Source: Actinoallomurus purpureus (GTDB lineage: Bacteria; Actinomycetota; Actinomycetes; Streptosporangiales; Streptosporangiaceae). From it: DNA of 64,000 nt. The notes beneath the pieces are model-generated. The model was not told the origin of the DNA, made no database searches, and worked only from the letters and a program-made list of their open reading frames with translations. Every line of letters starts with the position of its first letter. Position 1 is the stretch's first letter. The stretch lies in contig NZ_JAMXMY010000006.1 of assembly GCF_024055795.1 (NCBI RefSeq), positions 278,428-342,427 of the forward strand, read 5' to 3'. Shown here piece by piece: positions 40,089 through 49,152 of the stretch. The translations under genes were made by a program, and so were the position numbers.

Positions 40089-40748
40089 CTAAAAGAGGGT
40101 GCCGTCCCGTTCGATGCCGCGGAGGGCGTCGTAGTCGAGGGTGACGCAGTCGATGCCGCGGTCCGCGGCGAGCACCCGCGCCTGCGGCTTGATCTCCTGC
40201 GCGGCGAAGATGCCGCGGACGGGTGCCAGCAGCGGATCGCGGTTCAGCAGCTCGAGGTAGCGGGTGAGCTGCTCGACACCGTCGATCTCGCCGCGCCGTT
40301 TGATCTCGACGGCCACGGTCGTGCTCGTCTGGTCGCGGCACAGGATGTCGACCGGGCCGATCGCGGTGGGGTACTCCCGGCGGATGAGCTTCCAGCCCTC
40401 GCCCAGCGTCGTGATGTGCTCGGCGAGCAGCTCCTGCAGGTGCGCCTCGACGCCGTCCTTCTGCAGGCCCGGGTCGACGCCCAGCTCGTGGCGGGAGTCG
40501 TGCAGGATCTCCTCGATCGTCAGGATCAGCTGCTCGCCGGACTTGCCGTGCGTGACCGTCCACCGGCCCTCCTCCTCCTTGAGGGAGCACGGCGGGTTCA
40601 TCCAGTTGAGCGGCTTGTACGCGCGGTCGTCGGCGTGGATCGACACGCTGCCGTCGGACTTCATGAGGATCAGCCGGGTGGCCAGGGGCAGGTGGGCGGT
40701 GAGCTTGCCCGCATAATCGACGCTGCAGCGGGCGATGACGAGACGCAC
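40089..40748 (-). CDS. nucS: Mismatch-specific endonuclease NucS/EndoMS
   Basis: A 219-residue nuclease giving actinobacteria mismatch repair without MutS/MutL. GTG 40748 yields the usual start [20 protein letters not shown]; the longer frame upstream is antisense noise. The N-terminal DNA-binding and dimer domain is followed by the RecB-like nuclease core with catalytic Asp in GPVDILCRD, Glu-x-Lys in [20 protein letters not shown] and a final [14 protein letters not shown]. The C-terminus (GIERDGTLF) resembles a sliding-clamp contact. This is a backbone gene found between the ATP operon and the epimerase/thiolase genes in related genomes. Confidence 0.95.
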   Translation of the reverse strand: MRLVIARCSVDYAGKLTAHLPLATRLILMKSDGSVSIHADDRAYKPLNWMNPPCSLKEEEGRWTVTHGKSGEQLILTIEEILHDSRHELGVDPGLQKDGVEAHLQELLAEHITTLGEGWKLIRREYPTAIGPVDILCRDQTSTTVAVEIKRRGEIDGVEQLTRYLELLNRDPLLAPVRGIFAAQEIKPQARVLAADRGIDCVTLDYDALRGIERDGTLF

Positions 40749-40801
40749 GGTCGCCCACCTTAGCCGCAGCGCGTCCCCGCCGCGCGCAATCGCCCGGCTT
40801 G

Positions 40802-40854
40802 GAGCTCGCGCGGAATGGGCGTCGCGAGCCCGGCAGGCCCTTCCGCGCGAGCTC
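40802..40854 (-). terminator. Terminator of ECF sigma factor gene
   Basis: GAGCTCGCGCGGAA pairs perfectly over 14 bp with TTCCGCGCGAGCTC, starting at the base after the TAA stop; 25-base loop. Confidence 0.75.
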
Positions 40855-42078
40855 TTACGTCGCGAGCGCCCTGAGGCGGCGCCGCAGGAAGTCGCGCTCG
40901 ACCGTGTTCTCGGTGCGGGTGATCGCCGCCTCGTACGCCTCCGCCGCCTCGGCGGTACGGCCCAGGCGCCGGAGCAGGTCGGCGCGGATGGCGTGGTAGA
41001 CGTGGTGGCGGTCCAGGTCCAGGCCGTCGACGAGGGCGAGCGCCGGACCCGGTCCCTCCACCTCGGCCACGGCGACGGCGCGGTTGAGGGCCACGATCGG
41101 GCTCGGGGCGAGGGCGAGGTGAAGGTCGTACAGCCGCAGGATCTGCCCCCAGTCCGTGGCCTCCGCGTCCGGCGCGTCACTGTGCACCGCGTTGATCGCC
41201 GCCTGGATCTGGTGCGGCCCCGGCCGGTCCCGCCGGAGGCATCGACGGACGAGGTCCTGGCCCTCGGCGACCAGGTCGCGGTCCCACCGGCCCCGGTCCT
41301 GCTCGGCCAGCGGGACGAGGGAGCCGCCGGGGCCGGTACGGGCCGCCCGGCGCGACTCGATCAGCAGCATCAGCGCGAGCAGGCCCATCACCTCCGGCTC
41401 GTCGGGCATCAGCTGGGCCAGAAGCCGCCCGAGGCGGATCGCCTCCGCGCACAGGTCCTCCCGGATCAGCCGGTCCCCCGAGCCGGCCACGTAGCCCTCG
41501 TTGAAGATCAGATAGACGACGGCCAGCACGGCCTTCAGACGATCCGGCAGGTCGGCGTCCTTCGGAATCCGGTACGGGATGCGCGCATCGCGGATCTTGC
41601 CCTTGGCCCGGACCAGCCGCTGGGCCATCGTCGGCTCGGGGACGAGGAAGGCGCGGGCGATCTCCGCCGTCGTGAGCCCGCCCACCAGCCGGAGCGTCAG
41701 CGCGACCCGCGCGGCGGGCGCCAGCGCGGGGTGACAGCAGGTGAAGACGAGACGCAGCCGGTCGTCGCGCACCGGACCCTCCTCGGGCGGTTCGTCGGCC
41801 GCGTGCAGCAGGGCGGCCTGGGCGTGCCGGTCCGCACGCGACGCCTCGCGTCGCAGCCGGTCGATCGCCCGGTTGCGGGCGGTCGTGATGATCCACCCTG
41901 CCGGGCTCGGAGGCGGACCGGCGGACCGCCAGCGCCGCAGCGCCTCGGCGAAGGCGTCCTGGATCGCCTCTTCGGCGATGCCGATGTCACCGAAGACGCG
42001 GACCAGGACGGCCACCGCGCGGCCGTACTCCTCGCGGAAGACCCGCTCGACCTTCGCGGTGGCGGAAGGAGCTGACAT
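40855..42078 (-). CDS. ECF42-type sigma factor with C-terminal helical domain
   Basis: A 407-residue sigma-70 family factor. Region 2 ([37 protein letters not shown]) and region 4 ([20 protein letters not shown]) occupy the first about 180 residues. The rest is the TPR-like DUF6596 domain ([52 protein letters not shown]) that defines group ECF42. ATG 42078 lies one base after the stop of a YCII/DGPF gene. ECF42 factors lack an anti-sigma factor and depend on the C-terminal domain, so regulation may run through the DGPF partner. Confidence 0.92.
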   Translation of the reverse strand: MSAPSATAKVERVFREEYGRAVAVLVRVFGDIGIAEEAIQDAFAEALRRWRSAGPPPSPAGWIITTARNRAIDRLRREASRADRHAQAALLHAADEPPEEGPVRDDRLRLVFTCCHPALAPAARVALTLRLVGGLTTAEIARAFLVPEPTMAQRLVRAKGKIRDARIPYRIPKDADLPDRLKAVLAVVYLIFNEGYVAGSGDRLIREDLCAEAIRLGRLLAQLMPDEPEVMGLLALMLLIESRRAARTGPGGSLVPLAEQDRGRWDRDLVAEGQDLVRRCLRRDRPGPHQIQAAINAVHSDAPDAEATDWGQILRLYDLHLALAPSPIVALNRAVAVAEVEGPGPALALVDGLDLDRHHVYHAIRADLLRRLGRTAEAAEAYEAAITRTENTVERDFLRRRLRALAT

Positions 42079-42079
42079 G

Positions 42080-42427
42080 TCAGTCTTCGTCCAGAAGTGG
42101 ACGCACCTCCACCGGGAGACCGGCGATGCGGATGAACTTCTCGGCCCAGTCCAGGGCGGCGTCCAGATCGGCCACCTGGACGATCGTGAAGCCGCCGATG
42201 TGCTCCTTGCCCTCGATGAACGGGCCGTCGGTGATGAGCATCTCGTCGTCGCGGAGCCGTACCACGGTGGCCGTGCCCGGAGCGTGCAGGCGTCCGGTGA
42301 AGACCCACTCGCCGGCGTCCTTCACCTCCTGACGCCAGGCCTCGACCTCGTTCATGATCTTCTCGAGGTCGACGGAGGGCGGCGGAGCCCCGTCGGGCTG
42401 GTAGACGCTGAGCATGTACTGCTTCAT
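42080..42427 (-). CDS. YCII-related DGPF-domain protein
   Basis: A 115-residue protein starting at ATG 42427 behind GAGGAG. It has the family marks KQYMLSVYQPDG, WVFTGRLHAPGTATVVR, the name-giving ITDGPFIEGKEHIGGF and FIRIAGLPVEVRPLLDED. These dimeric alpha/beta-barrel proteins are constant partners of ECF42 sigma factors. Stop and next start are one base apart, so they are co-translated. The biochemical role is unknown. Confidence 0.92.
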   Translation of the reverse strand: MKQYMLSVYQPDGAPPPSVDLEKIMNEVEAWRQEVKDAGEWVFTGRLHAPGTATVVRLRDDEMLITDGPFIEGKEHIGGFTIVQVADLDAALDWAEKFIRIAGLPVEVRPLLDED

Positions 42428-42668
42428 CGGGTGTGCTCCTCTCGCGGTACCGGCGCCGTGCCGGCTCTCGCCCTCTGTACGAACGTCCCCCCGCCGGATC
42501 GACAGGCGTCGCGCGGTGTCTTGAGATTCGTTCGTGGCCCGCACCGGCATCGAAGATCTCATGGTTCTCAGATCGTTCTCATTCCATCCTCATGCGACGC
42601 CGATAGCGTCGCGCGGTGCGGGGGTCGACTGGTAGTCAACATCGTTGTCAACCCAAGGTGGCGAACGC

Positions 42669-43565
42669 ATGACCGACCACGAAAACCAGGGACAGTCACC
42701 CGAATCCGGCGCGGTGAACCGCCGGGCCGCACTCACCGCCCTCGGCGGCGCGAGTCTCGGAGCGGCCGGGATCGTCGCGCTCGGCAGCACGGCGGGCGCC
42801 TCCACCGCCCACCGACCCTCGGCCCCGCGACCGGCCTGCGTGCTGGCGCCGGAATTGGTCGAGGGCCCCTACTACCTCGACTACGACCTCTTCCGCCGCG
42901 ACATCACCGAGCACAAGGACGGCGTGCCCCTCATCCTGCGCGCCGTCGTCGTCGACGCCACCACCTGCGCGCCCATCCCGCGGGCCGCGCTCGACATCTG
43001 GCACACCGACGCGCTCGGCGAGTACTCCGGCTACACGGCCATGGGCGTCGGCGGCGCGAACGGCGGCGGCCCCGGCGGCCCGGGTGGCGGGACACCGCCC
43101 ACCGGCACGCCGACGGCACCTCCCCCCGGCTCCCCGCCTCCGGGCGGCGGCGGAGGTCACGCCGAACCGACCGACAAGCTGACCTTCCTGCGGGGCGTCC
43201 AGCTCACCGACCGGCACGGCGTCGTGGAGTTCCGCACGCTCTACCCCGGCTGGTACATGGGCAGGGCCATCCACATCCACGCCAAGGTCCACATCGGCGG
43301 CAAGGTCGTCGGCAGGAAGTACACCGGCGGCCACGTCGCCCACACCGGCCAGTTCTTCTTCGACGAGAAGGTCACCGAGCGGATCGCCAAGCTCCAGCCG
43401 TACGTGATCAACACCACGCACCGCACGACGCTGGACGAGGACGGCATCTACCGCAACGGTGGCTCGGCCGGCCTCCTCACCCTCCGGCCGCTGCGCAAGG
43501 GACCGACCACTCACGGCCTCCTCGCCACCGTCGTCGTCGGTGTGCACCCCGACGCCACTCCGTGA
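42669..43565 (+). CDS. Tat-exported intradiol ring-cleavage dioxygenase-like protein
   Basis: A 298-residue protein. ATG 42669 follows GGTGG and leads to a twin-arginine signal (NRRAALTALGGASLGAAG). The core is that of protocatechuate/catechol intradiol dioxygenases: VEGPYYLDYD supplies one iron Tyr, and FRTLYPGWYMGRAIHIHAKV supplies a second Tyr and two His. A flexible Gly/Pro-rich loop (about 120-165, PPPGSPPPGGGGG) is inserted before the third strand pair. An exported intradiol enzyme would act on aromatic breakdown products outside the cell; the substrate is not known. CAAC-ATC-GTTG upstream may be an operator. Confidence 0.85.
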   Translation: MTDHENQGQSPESGAVNRRAALTALGGASLGAAGIVALGSTAGASTAHRPSAPRPACVLAPELVEGPYYLDYDLFRRDITEHKDGVPLILRAVVVDATTCAPIPRAALDIWHTDALGEYSGYTAMGVGGANGGGPGGPGGGTPPTGTPTAPPPGSPPPGGGGGHAEPTDKLTFLRGVQLTDRHGVVEFRTLYPGWYMGRAIHIHAKVHIGGKVVGRKYTGGHVAHTGQFFFDEKVTERIAKLQPYVINTTHRTTLDEDGIYRNGGSAGLLTLRPLRKGPTTHGLLATVVVGVHPDATP

Positions 43566-43702
43566 ATCCCCGGGTGACCCGCCCTCCGGGGCGGGCCACC
43601 CGGTCCCCGCACGACCCACGAGCCGCCCGCCCCGCGCCCCGCCCCGGGGCGGGCACACCTTTACACGTCGACCCGCGAGCCCGACCGACCGGCCCCCATG
43701 GT

Positions 43703-43739
43703 GGGCCTCCGGCGACGACGGCACGGGCGCAACGCTGGG
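43703..43739. repeat. Direct repeat flanking TerF-like gene, left copy
   Basis: Contains GGCGACGACGGCACGGGC followed by GCAACGCT (26 identical bases), repeated at 45311-45346 in the same orientation on the other side of the TerF-like gene. Confidence 0.7.
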
Positions 43740-43764
43740 GGCCAGACCAAGTAAGAAAGAGAGA

Positions 43765-43793
43765 AGCCTCCCGCCTGGAACAGACGGGAGGCT
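43765..43793 (-). terminator. Terminator of TerF-like gene
   Basis: AGCCTCCCG pairs with CGGGAGGCT (9 bp, 11-base loop). On the minus strand it is followed by a TCTCTCTTTCTT tract. Confidence 0.85.
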
Positions 43794-43804
43794 CCGGGTT
43801 CGGG

Positions 43805-45169
43805 CTACGCGCCGACGGGGAGGAGCCCCTTGGCGGGTGCCTGGGTGAACCATCCGGGGTACTCGGTCATGAGGAGCTCGTAGAGCTCCTCATCCTTCAG
43901 GGTGCCCGGATCCTTGACGGCGAAGAAGTCGGCGTTGTCCACGTGCCGGTTGTTGAGATCGTCCAGCCCCTCCAGGAGCTCGAACTCACGCCGCCCGGCG
44001 GGACGCCTCCAGCCCTTCTTGAACTTCTGCGGTCGGGCGCTGTCCACCTTGCTCCCGATCGCCATGAACTGCCAGAACAGCGGTTCGTAGGAGCTGGAAC
44101 GCACCTGCTCCACCGTTTCCGGTATGTCACCCCACGTGCCGCCGTCCGTCACGAACATGACGTAGACGGGAACGGGGGCGCCCAGCGGAGTGCGGCGCAC
44201 CTGCGAGCTGCCGAAGTAGTGCTCGCGGACCTTGCACATGGCCTGGGCGTACTGCGTACCACCCCAGATCTTGTTCTGGTACCGCTTCGCGACGTCCTTG
44301 ATGTACGTCGCGTAGTTCGCCAGCGTGACCGGCTCGGCGTGGATGGTGCGACCATCGAACAGCCACACGTCGATCTCGCCGTTGTCGTCGAACCGCAGCG
44401 CGAGGGCCAGCACGCGCTCCACGAGCAGCTGGTACTTCGAGAAGTCCGACTTCATGGAGAAGGACACGTCGACGACCAGGCCCACTCGTGCCGTGTGCTC
44501 GGACAGCCCTCGCTTGTGAAGGCTGAACGCTGCCGTTTTGGTCATGCTCAGCAGTGCCGGGCTGACCTTCGCGACCTCCTTCTCCATCTTGATCAGCTTG
44601 TCTCTCTTGCTGACCGGGGGCTGGGCGTCGGCCGGGGCCTCCGGCGCACCGACATCGACACCGAACTCGGTGGCGAAGCCGGCCAGCCCGGAGTCGTACC
44701 CCTGGCCCACCGCGCGGACCTTCCAGGCTCCGTCGCGGCGATAGAGCTCGCCCAGCAGGAGGGCGGCCTCGGTGGTGGCGTCAGGGACCTCGAAGACGAG
44801 GTCCGCTCCGCCGCTCCCCGCGCCGGTCATCGTGAGCCCGAGCCCCACGAGCTGACCGAACGTGCCGCCGTCGACAGAGGCGCCGACGACGAGCCGTTCG
44901 ACGTCCGCGGGGACCTGCGCGAGGTCGATCCGGAACGTGTCGCGGATCGTGCCGACCGTCGACTTCCCGGTGTACGAGGCGGCCTCGGAGGGGTGCCTCG
45001 GCTGGTTGTAGAACACGAAGTCCTCGTCGGAACGGACCTTGCCGTCCGCCCCGAGGAGGAGAACGCAGATGTTTGCGTCCGGCCCCCGGTTCCACGTCAT
45101 CACGACGTCGAACGAGGCGGCGGCGATCGGGGCGTTGGCGCCCTTCGGGATTGTCTGAGTTGATGTCAT
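43805..45169 (-). CDS. TerD + VWA domain tellurium-resistance-type protein (TerF-like)
   Basis: A 454-residue two-domain protein, ATG 45169 behind AGGAG. Residues 1-190 are a TerD domain (WNRGPDANICVLLLGADGK, DFVFYNQPRHPSEA, LLLGELYRRDGAWKVRAVGQ). Residues about 215-440 are a von Willebrand A domain with the MIDAS motif DVSFSMKS, a Thr in GGTQYAQAM and the Asp in MFVTDGG. TerD domains bind calcium. Ter systems occur in tellurite, phage and colicin resistance clusters, but no other ter gene is near. It is bracketed by a 26-base direct repeat. Confidence 0.92.
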   Translation of the reverse strand: MTSTQTIPKGANAPIAAASFDVVMTWNRGPDANICVLLLGADGKVRSDEDFVFYNQPRHPSEAASYTGKSTVGTIRDTFRIDLAQVPADVERLVVGASVDGGTFGQLVGLGLTMTGAGSGGADLVFEVPDATTEAALLLGELYRRDGAWKVRAVGQGYDSGLAGFATEFGVDVGAPEAPADAQPPVSKRDKLIKMEKEVAKVSPALLSMTKTAAFSLHKRGLSEHTARVGLVVDVSFSMKSDFSKYQLLVERVLALALRFDDNGEIDVWLFDGRTIHAEPVTLANYATYIKDVAKRYQNKIWGGTQYAQAMCKVREHYFGSSQVRRTPLGAPVPVYVMFVTDGGTWGDIPETVEQVRSSSYEPLFWQFMAIGSKVDSARPQKFKKGWRRPAGRREFELLEGLDDLNNRHVDNADFFAVKDPGTLKDEELYELLMTEYPGWFTQAPAKGLLPVGA

Positions 45170-45310
45170 GGCAGTGACTCCTGTTTTTGTATTCCTTCAC
45201 GGCTTTTGCCGCAGGAATCACTGTCCGGTCTCGCCGTCCCGCCGCAAGGCGGGCTTACCGCCGGTCATCAGGTCTGAGAGGGGGCTACTGGTCCCGCTGA
45301 GTCTCTCGCT

Positions 45311-45346
45311 GGGCTTCGGCGACGACGGCACGGGCGCAACGCTCGG
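45311..45346. repeat. Direct repeat flanking TerF-like gene, right copy
   Basis: Second copy of the 43703-43739 sequence, lying in the 282-base gap upstream of the TerF-like start. The gap holds no supported gene. Confidence 0.7.
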
Positions 45347-45451
45347 TGAAGCGCGGCGGAGACGCGGCGAACCGCGACATGTCGCCCCTGGTAGGCCGGT
45401 TCCACCGAGCATTCGGTACGCGAGGGGACCTGTCCGATCGGTCGGCGGGGG

Positions 45452-46420
45452 TCAGCTCGCCGATTCCAGGAGCGTGTCCGCGGCGGCGGTCGAGCTGTGC
45501 ATCACCTGCCGGCCGATCCGATGCGTCGTGATCAGACCGGCGTCGCGCAGGACGGTGGCGTGCTGACTCGCCATGGACTTGGACACACCGACCCTGGCGG
45601 CCAGCTCGCTCGTGCTGCACGCCCGCGTCGCGACCGTGGACAGGATGCTCGCCCGGGTACGGCCCAGCAGGGCCTCCAGGGAACGGGGCGACGCCGACCT
45701 CAGGTCCACGACGGACCAGGCGAAGTCGCGTTCGAGCGGGAACACGAGCACCGGCGTCCGTTCCGGATCCCGGAGCACGATCGGATACTTCCAGCAGAAG
45801 AACGACGGCACCAGGCGCAGCCCACGGCCCTCGAGACGCACGTCCCGGTCGACCGGATAGGGCAGTTCGAGCACGGGCGGCCGCCACCGGGCCTGATGGT
45901 GCAGCCCGACGAACAGCCCCTCGATGCCGGCGTGCTGCAGCGTCCGGCCCCGCGCGGCGACGTCGGTGCGCACGCTCCGCTCGATCCGTCGTGTGAAGGG
46001 CGCGAGAGCCACCTGGTGATAGCGGCGAAGGGCGTCCACCAGCCCGCGCATCGCCGCCGCGGAGCCGTCGGCGAGGCCCCTGGCCGGAGCGCGCGACCGC
46101 TGCTGTACGGCCAGGATGCGCAGGTCTTGGCGGATCACCCGGAGTGGCGTCGATGCGATCAGGTCGAGCCCATGCTCCAGGCCGTCGGCACCCGGAGTCA
46201 GGAAGTCCGGAGAGTATCCGCGCGGTGGAGCGAGCCCTCCGAGCCACCGGAGCGATGGCGGAAGCTCGGCGCGCACCTGGCGCCGCCAGGGGCCGAATGT
46301 CAGTGCGCCGTCGTGGCCGGGCAGTTGGTGCAGGCTGAGGAGGACGTCCCACAGTGGATCCGGTCCTGCGGAGAGCAGGGTCCGGGACAGGTCTTCCCCC
46401 GTGAAGTGGACACGCAGCAT
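45452..46420 (-). CDS. ArsR-type winged-helix regulator with DUF5937-like N-terminus
   Basis: A 322-residue regulator, ATG 46420 behind GGGGGAA. The first about 220 residues (LRVHFTGEDLSRTLLSAGPD, FCWKYPIVLRDPERTPVLV) match DUF5937-type regions. The last about 75 form an ArsR helix-turn-helix (CSTSELAARVGVSKSMASQH, LRDAGLITTHRIGRQVMH). No metal-binding cysteine motif is present in the helix region. Actinobacteria hold many such proteins of unknown signal. The target could be this gene itself or the TerF-like gene downstream. Confidence 0.85.
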   Translation of the reverse strand: MLRVHFTGEDLSRTLLSAGPDPLWDVLLSLHQLPGHDGALTFGPWRRQVRAELPPSLRWLGGLAPPRGYSPDFLTPGADGLEHGLDLIASTPLRVIRQDLRILAVQQRSRAPARGLADGSAAAMRGLVDALRRYHQVALAPFTRRIERSVRTDVAARGRTLQHAGIEGLFVGLHHQARWRPPVLELPYPVDRDVRLEGRGLRLVPSFFCWKYPIVLRDPERTPVLVFPLERDFAWSVVDLRSASPRSLEALLGRTRASILSTVATRACSTSELAARVGVSKSMASQHATVLRDAGLITTHRIGRQVMHSSTAAADTLLESAS

Positions 46421-46573
46421 GAGATTCCCCCGAATGACTCATGGTTCGACTCACCAGTTTCGCCGGAGTCAGCCTGAATTTCGAGCAATGTCCGCATGTG
46501 GTCATGTCCGTACGATTGGGACGATTGGCGGCCGATGCGGGTGTCGCAGGACGGCTGCCGCGAAGACGGGAAT

Positions 46574-46619
46574 CGGTGCCGGGCCGGAGCGGCGTTCCGG
46601 CCGCCCCGGCCCGGCACCG
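46574..46619 (-). terminator. Terminator of I36-like gene
   Basis: CGGTGCCGGGCCGG pairs perfectly over 14 bp with CCGGCCCGGCACCG; the 18-base loop contains further GC pairing. Confidence 0.75.
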
Positions 46620-46708
46620 GCAGATGATCCGGCGACGGGCGCCCGACGGGTGACGGTTCGGTCCCTCACCCGCCGGAGCGCCGTCGGCTCGGCACCCGTC
46701 ATGTTCGA

Positions 46709-47326
46709 TCAGCAGGGGTGAACGACGTCCACCGGCGTCCAGTTGAAGCTGTACGAGGAGGAGTACGCGCCAGGGGTGTAGAACTTGTAGCCCCCGCTGG
46801 CGCTCCGGAGCAGAGCGACGGTGTTCTGCGTCTGGTCGTTGACCCACGAGCCGTTGCCGTACCAGCCGGAGATCGCGTGGTCACCGCACGTGTACATCGA
46901 CAGGACGTCGCCCTGGAAGGTCTCGCCCTTGTACAGGCAGAACCATCCGCTGTAGACCGGGCTGCCATTAAGGCACTTGTCCTGCCACGCGTCGTTGGCG
47001 TGCACTTCCGAGGTGTCCGGCAGAGTGCGGGCGTACTTCTCGCCGGGAAGAGCGACGGTGACGTACATGCCCTTCGCGGAGACCTTGTTGGCTGCGATCT
47101 GCGTGCCGTGGTACCTGGCGAGATAGCCGTCGACCCGCGTCTGCAGCACCTTGGCGTTGGCGCTGGAGAGGCCCGCGCTCTTCGCCTGGGCGGTGAAGTC
47201 GGCGTGGGCGGGGGTGATGGCGTTCGCCGAGCCGGCGCTGAGCGCACCGGCCGCGGTGAGGGTGCCGGCGGCGAACGCGAGTGCCGCGGCCTTCCCGATC
47301 CTCCGCTTGGTGGACGAGTGGTGCAT
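46709..47326 (-). CDS. Secreted peptidase-inhibitor I36-like protein
   Basis: A 205-residue exported protein starting at ATG 47326 behind AGGAGGG. The signal peptide ends near AGSANA, followed by a helical pro-region (about 35-100) and a C-terminal crystallin-like domain. That domain has SGWFCLYKGETFQGDVLSM, YTCGDHAISGWYGNGSWVND and a final VDVVHPC. This is the pattern of I36-family inhibitors such as Streptomyces metalloproteinase inhibitor. Cysteines in CLNGS, FCLY, YTCGD and HPC can make two disulphides. Confidence 0.78.
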   Translation of the reverse strand: MHHSSTKRRIGKAAALAFAAGTLTAAGALSAGSANAITPAHADFTAQAKSAGLSSANAKVLQTRVDGYLARYHGTQIAANKVSAKGMYVTVALPGEKYARTLPDTSEVHANDAWQDKCLNGSPVYSGWFCLYKGETFQGDVLSMYTCGDHAISGWYGNGSWVNDQTQNTVALLRSASGGYKFYTPGAYSSSYSFNWTPVDVVHPC

Positions 47327-47636
47327 GGTTGCCCTCCTGGGGCTTCCGGGGGTGGAGGGGCTCTGCTGGGCATGAGCCCCTCGCACACACCTCCGAGCGA
47401 AGGTGCGGCCCCCACGCTCGTCCGGCTCGACGCCGAACGGGGCCGTCTTTCAGCCAGGGCTGAATCCGCGGCCGAGTTAGGCCACCACGTAACCCTGGGG
47501 CGCCCCCTCGGCGTCGGAACGCTGGTGATGCGCGAAAGCCGGTCGCGCCCCGGGTCTCCGGCGTACGGCGCGGGCGGCGCTGGGTCCGCGACGCCGTGAC
47601 GAGCGCCGCCGGACCCGGGTCCTGGTCGAAGTCGAC
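47327..47636. promoter_or_regulatory. Intergenic region with perfect palindrome
   Basis: No gene is seen in these 310 bases upstream of the I36-like gene. TTCAGCC-AG-GGCTGAA at 47449-47464 is a perfect inverted repeat that could be an operator. GGACCCGGGTCC at 47611-47622 is a palindrome close after the ubiD stop. Confidence 0.45.
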
Positions 47637-49124
47637 TCAGCGGTAGCCGTACGCCTCCCACCTGCTGAGCACGCGCTCCCGGATCACCTTCGGCCACCCG
47701 TTCTCGAAGCTGCCCTTGACGGGGCGGTTTTTTTCGTCGAAGAGGTCGGCGAGCAGGCAGTTGTACAGAACTTTTCCGGCCCGGTAGGAGTGCGCTTCGG
47801 CTTCGGAGAGGTAGACCGAGAGCTGGACGTGGGGTTCGGCGGGGAAGTGGACCTCGCCGTGTTCGGGGTGGGTGCGGGTGGCGAAGGCCCACACGATGTC
47901 GTTGATGTTGGTGATGTCGATGTCGTCTTCGACCAGCAGCACCTTGGGGACGCCGAACCCGGCCTTGCCCGCGAAGACCACCTCGCCGATCTTGTGGGCG
48001 AGGTCGGCGGATGGGACGGGCAGGGTGTCGTGCCAGTCGGAGCGGACCGCCACGATCAGCCAGTGCATCGCCGATTCGAAGGAGAACCAGGTGGAGACGA
48101 CGGGGAGGTCGGCCTTGCGGAGCTGGTAGAGGATTTCGGCGGCGTGCATGGTGCCGGTGACGGTGTGGTCCTCCTCCACCGGCGGGCCGGCGGCGACGAC
48201 GGGCAGGATCGCGCCATCGCGGTGAGTGATCGCCGTGACATGGAAGACGGGCTTGGGCGACTTCTCCAGGGCGTTGTAGCCCGGGTACTCGTTCATCGGC
48301 CCCTCCATGACCGTCTCGTCGAAGGCGATGTGGCCCTCGATGACGATCTCGGCGGTGGCGGGGACCAGCAGGTCGACGGTTTCGGCGGGGACCACCTCGA
48401 CGCCCTCGCCGAACAGCGCCCCCAGGAAGTGGGACTCATCGGCCCCTTCGGGCAGCGGCATCGCCCCGACGTAGGGCAGGCCCGGTTCGACACCCAGGGC
48501 GAGCGCGACGGGCATCGGCTTGTTCTCCTTGGCCCACTGGGCGCGGATGATGCCCAGGTGCTGCGGCCCGGGGATGAGGCAGGCCAGGGTGTCGCGTCCG
48601 GCGATCATCATGCGGTTGACCGACCAGTTGGTCCACGACCCATCCGGGGTACGGGCGATGTTCATGCCGTAGGTCTGGATGTAACGGCCGCCGTCGTTGC
48701 CGTGGATCAGCGGGGTCGGGAACGTGTACAGGTCGATGTCGTCGCCGAGCAGGATGTTCTCCTTGCACGGGGCGTTCTGGGCGGAAACGACCTGCGGGGG
48801 GACTCCCGGCTTGTCCCGGGCGGCGACGATCGTCTCCATGATGTCCCGCCCAGGAGCGTCGGCGGGCAGTCCGAGTGCCAGCGCGATCCGGGCCAGCGGG
48901 TGGCCCGGCCCGGACAGGCCGCCGGGGGCGCCCAGCACCCGGAACCCGGTGCCCTGGTACCCGGTGATGTTGGTGAACAACGGGGCCGGAGCGCGCAGGT
49001 CGTAGGAGCGGCGGATGACCGCTCCGATCTCCAGGCTCCAGTCGACCTCCTCGTCGATCTTCCGGAGCTCGCCGATGCTCTCCAGCTCTTCCACGAACTC
49101 GCGCAGACTACGCAGGTGTTTCAA
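47637..49124 (-). CDS. UbiD-family decarboxylase
   Basis: A 495-residue prenylated-FMN-dependent decarboxylase. The start is TTG 49124 behind GAGAGGATCC. Diagnostic stretches are SLREFVEELESIGELRKIDE, FTNITGYQGTGFRVLGAPGG, the Arg-containing NWSVNRMMIAGRDT, the two active-site Glu in DETVMEGPMNEYPGYN and VEDDIDITNINDIVWAFATR. It removes a carboxylate from an aromatic or unsaturated acid, reversibly. UbiX, just upstream in the operon, makes its cofactor. With no menaquinone genes nearby, an aromatic acid such as 4-hydroxybenzoate or vanillate is likelier than a quinone precursor. Confidence 0.92.
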   Translation of the reverse strand: MKHLRSLREFVEELESIGELRKIDEEVDWSLEIGAVIRRSYDLRAPAPLFTNITGYQGTGFRVLGAPGGLSGPGHPLARIALALGLPADAPGRDIMETIVAARDKPGVPPQVVSAQNAPCKENILLGDDIDLYTFPTPLIHGNDGGRYIQTYGMNIARTPDGSWTNWSVNRMMIAGRDTLACLIPGPQHLGIIRAQWAKENKPMPVALALGVEPGLPYVGAMPLPEGADESHFLGALFGEGVEVVPAETVDLLVPATAEIVIEGHIAFDETVMEGPMNEYPGYNALEKSPKPVFHVTAITHRDGAILPVVAAGPPVEEDHTVTGTMHAAEILYQLRKADLPVVSTWFSFESAMHWLIVAVRSDWHDTLPVPSADLAHKIGEVVFAGKAGFGVPKVLLVEDDIDITNINDIVWAFATRTHPEHGEVHFPAEPHVQLSVYLSEAEAHSYRAGKVLYNCLLADLFDEKNRPVKGSFENGWPKVIRERVLSRWEAYGYR

Positions 49125-49152
49125 CGCAAGGATCCTCTCGAAAGGTCTGATG

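Noticed and set aside
41741..45163. A 1,140-codon open frame on the plus strand
   Set aside because: It is mostly antisense to the sigma factor and TerF-like genes and crosses the dioxygenase gene in another frame. Its Arg/Gly/Ala-rich translation has no domains; high GC content leaves such frames open.
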